A stretch of DNA of 12,196 nucleotides from CAZVJA01 sp964626885 (GTDB lineage: Bacteria > Planctomycetota > Planctomycetia > Planctomycetales > Planctomycetaceae). The notes beneath the pieces were generated by a model. The model did not search any database, was not told where the DNA came from, and worked only from the letters and a program-made list of their open reading frames with translations. How positions within the stretch are numbered: position 1 is the first letter of the stretch; each line of letters begins with the position of its first letter. Location: assembly GCA_964626885.1 (NCBI GenBank), contig CAZVJA010000160.1:1-12196 (forward strand), read 5' to 3'. Below, piece by piece: positions 6,957-12,196 of the stretch. A program made the translations under genes and the position numbers.

Positions 6957-8399
6957 ATGGGTGAATTGCACTTACCGTGGCTGGAACTGGCGGTGTTGAT
7001 CCCGTTTCTGGGAACGCTCGCCGTGATGTTCGTGCGCGATCCGGAGATTGCCTGGAAGCGGGTGCTGGTTGTGAGCAGCTTGACGTTTGTCTGCTCCGTG
7101 GGTGCTTGGCTGGATTTCGACAGCATGCACACGTTTGAGGCGCACGATCACTGGAATGTGTTGTCCTATTGGTTGGGCAGCGATGCCGTGGTGATTGATG
7201 AATTGAGCGCCCCATTGTTGCCGCTCACGGCGCTCCTGTATCTGTTGACCATTGTCTCCACTCTCCGCACGAAGGTCCGACGGTTTCCCTTCACATGGAC
7301 GCTCTTCTCCGAAGCGCTCCTGCTGGCAATGCTCAGTTGTCGTGCGCCTTGGGGGATCATCACGCTGCTCTCCCTCCAGGCCATTCCCCCGTTTTTCGAG
7401 ATGCGAGCGCGGGGACGATCGACGAACGTCTTTGCAATTCACATGGGATTGTTCATTGCCTTGTTAGCCGGTGGTTGGGCCATGATCGACAGCGCATCCC
7501 CGAAAACGGAACATTCCATCTGGGCAATTGGCATGTTGAGCGCGGCGATTCTCATCCGCAGCGGGAGCACACCTCTCCATTGCTGGATGACCGATCTGTT
7601 CGAGAACACTTCGTTCGCCACCGCGCTGCTGTATGTCACTCCCATGGCAGGCGCGTACGCGGCGGTTCGGTTGATTTTGCCGATCTCACCCGACTGGGCG
7701 CTGCAGAGCATCGCAATCATTTCGCTGATTACGGCGGTCTACGCGGCGGCCATGTCGCTTGTTCAGCGCGAGGCGCGGCGTTTCTTTGCCTACCTGTTTC
7801 TCAGCAACTCCTCTTTGGTGCTCGTCGGGTTGGAAGTCGCCACTCCCACCGGATTGACGGGGGCCCTTTGTGTCTGGCTCTCGATCAGCATGTCGTTGAC
7901 TGGTTTCGGATTGACCCTGCGGTCGTTGGAATCGCGCACCGGCCGGGTAGCGCTCGACATCTACCACGGTTTGTACGAACACATCCCCAACCTGGCGGTG
8001 TTTTTCTTATTGACCGGACTGGCCAGCATCGGCTTCCCGGGAACGATCGGCTTCGTGGGAGCGGAGTTGCTGGTGGAAGGCGCGGTCGGCGTCTATCCCA
8101 TCGTCGGCCTGCTGGTCGTCATCGCCGGTGCCTTGAATGGCATCGCCGTCATGCATGCCTACTTTCGTTTATTCACCGGCACCGAACATCGCGGATCAAT
8201 TTCTCTGCAAACCCGAGCGTCGGAGAAAATTGCCGTGCTCACCTTGAGCGTGTTGATCATCGGCGGCGGATTGTGGCCGCAACCCGGTGTCAGCTCCCGC
8301 TACCACGCGGCAACGGCACTCGTTTCCCGCCGGCAGGTGGCAAAGTTGCAAACTCGCGAAATAGTCAAAGCAACCTCTGAAGACAAGAGCGTCGAGTAA
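6957..8399 (+). CDS. NuoM-like membrane subunit with altered key residues, likely second DabB-type partner
   Basis: This 480-residue protein has many hydrophobic helices and resembles the proton-conducting subunits of complex I, nearest to NuoM by eye. TPLHCWMTDLFENTSF (from about residue 204) corresponds to the NuoM segment that reads VPxHxWLPDAH, and ASIGFPGTIGFVGAELLVEG to the segment with GMPG and GEF. Residues that move protons in complex I seem changed: the helix-5 glutamate is Q141 (LLSLQAIPPF), the helix-7 lysine is R201 (ILIRSGSTPL), and the helix-12 glutamate is shifted by one position (GAE, E370). It may therefore have a structural role, or use other residues. It has its own AAAGAG ribosome site 6 bases before the ATG. 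It follows the NuoL-like gene by 65 bases, and both genes share the start context TTTTCTGATG. The two proteins probably form the membrane part of one complex with DabA; this is inferred from context. Confidence 0.8.
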   Translation: MGELHLPWLELAVLIPFLGTLAVMFVRDPEIAWKRVLVVSSLTFVCSVGAWLDFDSMHTFEAHDHWNVLSYWLGSDAVVIDELSAPLLPLTALLYLLTIVSTLRTKVRRFPFTWTLFSEALLLAMLSCRAPWGIITLLSLQAIPPFFEMRARGRSTNVFAIHMGLFIALLAGGWAMIDSASPKTEHSIWAIGMLSAAILIRSGSTPLHCWMTDLFENTSFATALLYVTPMAGAYAAVRLILPISPDWALQSIAIISLITAVYAAAMSLVQREARRFFAYLFLSNSSLVLVGLEVATPTGLTGALCVWLSISMSLTGFGLTLRSLESRTGRVALDIYHGLYEHIPNLAVFFLLTGLASIGFPGTIGFVGAELLVEGAVGVYPIVGLLVVIAGALNGIAVMHAYFRLFTGTEHRGSISLQTRASEKIAVLTLSVLIIGGGLWPQPGVSSRYHAATALVSRRQVAKLQTREIVKATSEDKSVE

Positions 8400-8446
8400 C
8401 GCGAACAGAACCCCCCCTTATTTTCTTGTTGATGAAAGTCCAGACC

Positions 8447-10251
8447 ATGTCGGAAAACAAATCCTCAGTCTCCGCCGCCCCATCCGGTCCGCCGCCGGTG
8501 GGCAANNNNNNNNNNNNNNNNNNNNNNNNNNNNNNNNNNNNNNNNNNNNNNNNNNNNNNNNNNNNNNNNNNNNNNNNNNNNNNNNNNNNNNNNNNNNNNN
8601 NNNNNTGCAGATCGGCTTCGGTCTGTTCCGCGCCGGCATTCTGGGCGAGTTTTTCCCCATCTCCGCGGTGCACGGCATGCTCGCGGCGATCGGAGTCATC
8701 ATAATCTCGAAGCAGATTCCGGTGGCTCTCGGTGTCGCGGCCAAGGGAGAGCCGCTCGAACTGCTGAGGAGTATTCCCCATTTCGTGATGGAGGCAAACC
8801 CGGCCATCGCCACCATTGGAATCGTGAGCATTCTCATTATGTTCCTCTGGCCGTTCGTGCGAAAAATGTCGCCGGTTCTCAAGGCCATCCCCGCGCCGCT
8901 GGTGGTTTTGGCGGTTGCGATACCGATGGGGATGTTCTTCGACCTGATGCACGAGCATTCTTACCTCTTACAGGGACACAAATACCAGCTTGGAGAACAG
9001 TATCTGGTCTCGATGCCCGACCGTCCGTTCGGCATGTTTAAGGAGATTACCGGCCCGGATTTCACGGCGCTCGCCGCACCGAAAGCCTGGAAGTGGATCT
9101 TCATGTTCTTTGCGATCGGCAGTCTGGAATCGCTGTTGAGCGCGAAAGCGGTCGATCTGCTCGATCCCTGGAAGCGGAAGACGAACCTCAATCGCGATGT
9201 CGTCGCGGTCGGCTGCGCGAATCTCTGTTGTGCATTCGTCGGCGGCTTGCCGATGATCTCCGAAATTGTCCGCAGCCGCGCGAATATTGATAACGGCGCT
9301 CGAACGCGATTCGCGGATATGTGGCACGGCGTATTTTTGCTGATCTGCGTCGCCCTGTTCCCGATTTATCTGCATCGCATTCCACTCGCGGCGCTCGCGG
9401 CCATGCTGGTCTACACAGGGTATCGGCTGGCGCATCCCACTGAGTTCGTGAACGTCTATCGCATCGGGCGAGAGCAGCTTGTGATCTTCGTCTCCACGAT
9501 TGTTGGAGTTCTGGCGACCGACCTCTTGATCGGTATCGGCATCGGCATCGGCGTCAAGATGTTCATTCACGCGCTCAACGGAGTGCCGCTGCGATCAATG
9601 TTCAAGCCGTACCTCGACGTGGCCGAAATCGATGACAAAACGGTTCAAATCTCGGCGCAGCACTCGGCGGTGTTCAGCAATTGGATTCCCTTCCGGCGGG
9701 AGATTGAGAATCTCGGGCTCGTGCAGGGGAGAAATGTGGTCGTCGATTTGTCCGACACCAAGCTGGTGGACCATAGCGTGATGGACAAACTGCATGAGTT
9801 GCAGCGAGATTTTGAGGAAAACGGACTGCAATTGACCGTCACCGGACTCGATAGTCATCAGCCTCTTGCCGGTCATGAACTCGCTGCCCGGCGAAGGTCG
9901 CTCGCACATATGCGCCGACTTACGATCGTCGCGGAAGCCGCGATCGAAGATCAGCTGGAACAGGAATTCATTCGACGCGGGGCGACCGGCTTCACGGCGA
10001 TCCCCTGCAGCGGCACAGGACTGCGGGAACTTCAAAACGGCCGCTCGACGCGAGACCCCCTGGTGCGAATCGAGGTGATTCTCTTCCCCGATGTTTGCGC
10101 CCGTATCGCCGATTGGCTCCGTCGTGATATCATGCCCTCGAACCGCGTGACGGTCTGCATCGAGACGGTCGATGTCATCAAACGGGATCAGTTCGATCCC
10201 ACCGCCATCCCGACGGGGGACACACGCGAGGAGCAGATGCAGCATGTTTAG
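8447..10251 (+). CDS. SulP-family bicarbonate/anion carrier with STAS and C-terminal SbtB/PII-like domains (interrupted by an assembly gap)
   Basis: SulP carriers move bicarbonate, sulfate or other anions; cyanobacterial BicA is a sodium-dependent bicarbonate member. The first 19 codons (MSENKSSVSAAPSGPPPVG) are seen before the N run. After it the frame resumes at 8608 within membrane helices: GEFFPISAVHGML, then SLESLLSAKAVDLLDPWKRK, FVGGLPMISEIVRSRANI (the SulP GG-P...R..N signature) and PLAALAAMLVYTGYRL. A STAS domain follows (about 9634-9905), ending in GLDSHQPLAGHELAARR. The last part (9913 to about 10195) resembles SbtB/PII: RRLTIVAEAAIEDQL, RRGATGFTAIPCSGTG and VRIEVILFPDVCARIAD are laid out like SbtB's beta-alpha-beta order and its GAxGYT...GxG region. 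The ATG at 8447 is preferred over 8432 because GAAAG lies 8 bases before it. The gene follows the NuoM-like gene by 47 bases, so it is probably in the same operon. Substrate is inferred as bicarbonate from context. Confidence 0.82.
8506..8605. other. Assembly gap of exactly 100 N inside the SulP gene
   Basis: The run replaces the N-terminal membrane helices of the SulP carrier. The frames on its two sides do not join: the flanking bases require a true gap length that leaves remainder 2 on division by 3, while 100 leaves 1. SulP proteins normally have roughly 100 residues before the resuming point, of which about 20 are present, so probably well over 100 bases are missing. It is a placeholder, not a measured length. 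Confidence 0.95.
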
Positions 10252-10288
10252 TTCGGCATACACAGGTTCGTAACGGATCGCCTTTTCG

Positions 10289-11170
10289 ATGACGGATGAT
10301 TTGTCGAGATTGGTTGATGGCATACTCGAGCGGATCGTTGACGCCGAGTTAATCACCCCGGACTTATTTCGGGGTTGTTCTGAATCCTCGCTCGATGCGC
10401 TGGCTCGCTACTTCGGGTTTCCACTTCCTGCTGCCTACCGGCGAGTCCTCGAACGGTGCGGTCGGTGCGATGGTTACACGTTTCTTTCTCCTCCGGGTTC
10501 TATCTTGGGCTCGACGTTCTGGGACATGTTTTCTCTGCATGACATGGTGCAGAATCCGGTTATTGTGGGTGGAGCGACGAGAGTGGTACCCGATCACTGG
10601 TTCGTTTTTCGCTGTCTTCACCATCGGACATATCGGTTTCATTGCCTCGACACCGACCTTGGCGACAACCCGCCGGTGTTCGAGGTCGCGCTCTCACGGG
10701 ACCACACATCCGTTGACCGAACTGAACAGCCGGTCCAGATCGCAGATCGCTTCACGGAATACCTCTCTCAGTGGGTCGACGAAGGTATTCGGCAACGAAG
10801 CTCACAGCTTGCGTTTCACAGCGCCATTGAATCTGCCAATCCCGAGACTGAAATTAGAGGTCCGCACGCGCGGATCTTCGAACTATTGGCTAAGATCAGA
10901 CGGGCACCGGAGATGTGGATTCCCGGACTCCAACTTTCTGTCCTTGAGACATACCTTCACGGTTTTGAACACGGATCGGTTCCAACCGGTCACAGCGATA
11001 GTGGCACAATGTTATTTTCTGAGTTTTCTGACTTCATCTACAAGCGGCACCGTTTGAGTACGTGTAGCGGATGGGCATTCGCTATTCGGGAAGCTGCTTC
11101 CCACGATAAAATGGCGTGGGAATTCTTCTTTGAATTGATTGACGAATTCAGGGTCTCTCTGAATTCCTGA
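10289..11170 (+). CDS. SUKH (SMI1/KNR4)-like protein with an extra C-terminal domain, possible immunity protein
   Basis: The N-terminal half of this 293-residue protein has the SUKH layout: SLDALARYFGFPLPAAYRRV (about residues 33-52), then a hydrophobic strand region with FWDMFSLHDMV, WFVFRCL and YRFHCLDTD, then a helix near FTEYLSQWVD (about 155-164). SUKH proteins often protect cells against contact-dependent or polymorphic toxins, but some serve other roles. From about residue 193 a second segment reads IFELLAKIRRAPEMWIPGLQL, with later FSEFSDFIYKRH, SGWAFAIREAA and WEFFFELIDEF. This pattern of a Trp-containing helix followed by an acidic Phe-rich helix recalls small conserved domains often seen in planctomycete and immunity loci; I cannot name the family. 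It begins 37 bases after the SulP gene with only a weak ribosome site, and is probably cytoplasmic. No toxin gene is next to it, so the immunity role is not shown. Confidence 0.65.
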   Translation: MTDDLSRLVDGILERIVDAELITPDLFRGCSESSLDALARYFGFPLPAAYRRVLERCGRCDGYTFLSPPGSILGSTFWDMFSLHDMVQNPVIVGGATRVVPDHWFVFRCLHHRTYRFHCLDTDLGDNPPVFEVALSRDHTSVDRTEQPVQIADRFTEYLSQWVDEGIRQRSSQLAFHSAIESANPETEIRGPHARIFELLAKIRRAPEMWIPGLQLSVLETYLHGFEHGSVPTGHSDSGTMLFSEFSDFIYKRHRLSTCSGWAFAIREAASHDKMAWEFFFELIDEFRVSLNS

Positions 11171-11419
11171 CGTTGATGTCGCCGTGCTGGTCTGCCGTCT
11201 TCTGCAACCGTGGATTCTCTCAGGTCCGGTATCCCTCAGCGCGCCCTAGAGTTCCTGCGATCAGCATGCTCCTGGAGACTCTTGGAACGATTGCCTTACA
11301 TTCCTCCAGCCGCATCCGGTATCTTTCGGATCGGTGACCAATCTTAGGCAACCATCGCACCACGACGAGTTCCGGGAATTCCCCTTTGCAGCCCTTGTCG
11401 AGAAAGAGAGAACCGCGAC

Positions 11420-11557
11420 GTGCATCGCATTTCGATTGACGATCTGCAGACACTCCCCATCACCGCTCGGGCGGAGATCCCGACCACTTGGCTCGATGAG
11501 ATGAAGCACATGAACGTGATGTGACTTGGACTTCCACAACAATTTGCGACCTACCTT
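11420..11557 (+). pseudogene. Truncated thioesterase (hot-dog fold) gene remnant
   Basis: From a GTG at 11420, with GAGAG about 9 bases before it, the frame reads LPITARAEIPTTWLDEMKHMNVM and stops at TGA (11522-11524) after 34 codons. The start of the thioesterase gene at 12037 reads LPITARAEIPTEWLD then HMNVMWY, so this is clearly related. ATGTGACTTG here against ATGTGGTAC in the other copy suggests a 2-base deletion that created the stop. In the restored frame it continues as WYLDFHNN for a few residues before similarity is lost and the next SUKH gene begins. Divergence of synonymous positions suggests an old copy. Upstream, 11171-11419 holds no gene I can support, only two short matches (TCCGGTATC at about 11224 and 11314). 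Confidence 0.75.
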
Positions 11558-11953
11558 ATGCCATTCCCCGTTGATATCAAATTTGTGAATGAGACAGAGC
11601 GGAAACTGGGAGTGAAGTTTCCGCCTGCTTTCGTGATTCGAATGGTCAACAATAACGGTGGTGAAATCTCGACTCCGATGGATTCTTGGGAGCTTCATCC
11701 TTTTTTCGATAGCAGCGACAGGAAACGGCTCGCCCGCACATGTAACGACATCGTTCGAGAAACTGCACGGGCAAAGGAATGGGAGGGTTTCCCCGAATCG
11801 GCGATTGCCATCGGGAGTAATGGCTGCGGTGATCGGATGGTGCTGTTACCCCAACCCGACGCACCGGAGCTATTAGGACACGGAGTCTACTGGTGGGACC
11901 ACGAGACTGGCGAACTTCACAAGTTGGCTGACGACTTTGACGAGTTCGGTTAA
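11558..11953 (+). CDS. SUKH-1 (SMI1/KNR4) family protein
   Basis: The 131-residue protein matches the SUKH-1 layout through its full length: VNETERKLGVKFPPAFVIRM (residues 10-29), then NNNGG, the SWELHPFFD strand (about 43-51), FPESAIAIGSNGCGDRMVLL (about 78-97) and YWWDHETGELHKLADDFDEF at the C-terminus. These are the family's typical NGG, NGCGD and WDHETGE-type motifs. SUKH-1 proteins are small, cytoplasmic and often act as immunity proteins against secreted nuclease or deaminase toxins; others are regulators or orphans. No signal peptide or membrane helix is present. It lies directly after the thioesterase remnant, whose restored frame would overlap its start, and before the thioesterase gene at 12037. 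It has no clear Shine-Dalgarno sequence, but the N-terminal sequence is typical for the family. No toxin gene is visible in the window. Confidence 0.88.
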   Translation: MPFPVDIKFVNETERKLGVKFPPAFVIRMVNNNGGEISTPMDSWELHPFFDSSDRKRLARTCNDIVRETARAKEWEGFPESAIAIGSNGCGDRMVLLPQPDAPELLGHGVYWWDHETGELHKLADDFDEFG

Positions 11954-12036
11954 ACCGCACTCGACAGAGTCGGGGATGCCGTGCAGTAGGCATTCAATCA
12001 CTGAGACACGCTTCGTTTTGAGAACTGAAGAACCGA

Positions 12037-12196
12037 ATGAACAACCGAAAGAGTGTTGAAGTATCCGAAGTCGGATGTCTACCTATCACAGCAAGGGCTG
12101 AAATCCCTACGGAATGGTTGGACTCCTTTTCTCATATGAATGTGATGTGGTACACGCATCTCTTCAGCAACGCGACGGTCGGTTTTTTTCAACTGG
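12037..12196 (+). CDS. Thioesterase family protein, hot-dog fold (partial, runs off the right edge)
   Basis: The 53 visible codons begin MNNRKSVEVSEVGC and continue with ITARAEIPTEWLD and HMNVMWYTHLFSNATVGFFQL (motif near residues 33-53). The segment HMNVMWYxxxF resembles the helix-start region of 4-hydroxybenzoyl-CoA-type thioesterases, which cleave acyl-CoA thioesters. Such proteins usually have about 130-150 residues, so most of the protein is outside the window and the catalytic residues cannot all be checked. GAAG lies 6 bases before the ATG. The spacer after the SUKH gene (11954-12036) is short and has no strong terminator. Substrate is unknown. Confidence 0.7.
   Translation, partial: MNNRKSVEVSEVGCLPITARAEIPTEWLDSFSHMNVMWYTHLFSNATVGFFQL

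Noticed and set aside
7295..8380. Rightward 361-codon frame inside the NuoM-like gene
   Set aside because: It is out of frame with the membrane protein and gives an Arg/His-rich product, typical of a shadow frame.
9529..9555. Six-base repeat (GGCATC-like) as a tandem repeat
   Set aside because: It encodes the alternating Ile-Gly of a SulP membrane helix and is explained by the protein.
11220..11453. Leftward open frame of 77 codons before the thioesterase remnant
   Set aside because: It overlaps the remnant on the opposite strand, has no recognisable motif and no good ribosome site. A real small gene cannot be excluded.
11975..11994. Hairpin GATGCC/GGCATT after the SUKH-1 gene as a terminator
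   Set aside because: The stem is six pairs with one G-T, the loop is eight bases, and no T-run follows.

Overview
The window is about 12.2 kb of bacterial DNA with moderately high GC and one run of 100 N. The mix of genes suggests a planctomycete (Planctomycetota): a secreted neutral-ceramidase-like protein, a DabA/DUF2309 locus, a SulP carrier, SUKH (SMI1/KNR4) genes, GTG starts and loose gene spacing. This is an inference from gene content. No marker gene is present to prove it.

Left part (1-1951). A ceramidase-like gene is read leftwards off the window edge from a GTG at 1283. It keeps all four residues that would bind zinc. A divergent spacer (1284-1618) holds one weak leftward promoter candidate and one better rightward candidate. 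The rightward one precedes a 110-codon gene for a small secreted protein of unknown function.

Central part (2170-10251). Four rightward genes form a probable operon for inorganic carbon uptake: dabA (1070 aa, all metal-site residues present), a shortened NuoL-like membrane protein, a degenerate NuoM-like membrane protein, and a SulP-type anion/bicarbonate carrier. The carrier has a STAS domain and then a C-terminal domain that reads like SbtB, the PII-like regulator of bicarbonate transport. DabA with an ion-conducting membrane partner is an established CO2/bicarbonate-accumulating complex. Here the partner seems to be split over two unusual NuoL/NuoM relatives. The fused PII-like domain could tie the SulP carrier to the cell's nucleotide or carbon status. 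This locus is the most interesting part of the window. The SulP gene is interrupted by the N run, which removes its first membrane helices and is not the true gap length.

Right part (10289-12196). Two genes of the SUKH superfamily, a group often used as toxin-immunity proteins, flank a broken piece of a hot-dog thioesterase gene. A thioesterase gene of the same type, intact as far as it can be seen, starts at 12037 and runs off the right edge. No toxin gene is visible in the window.
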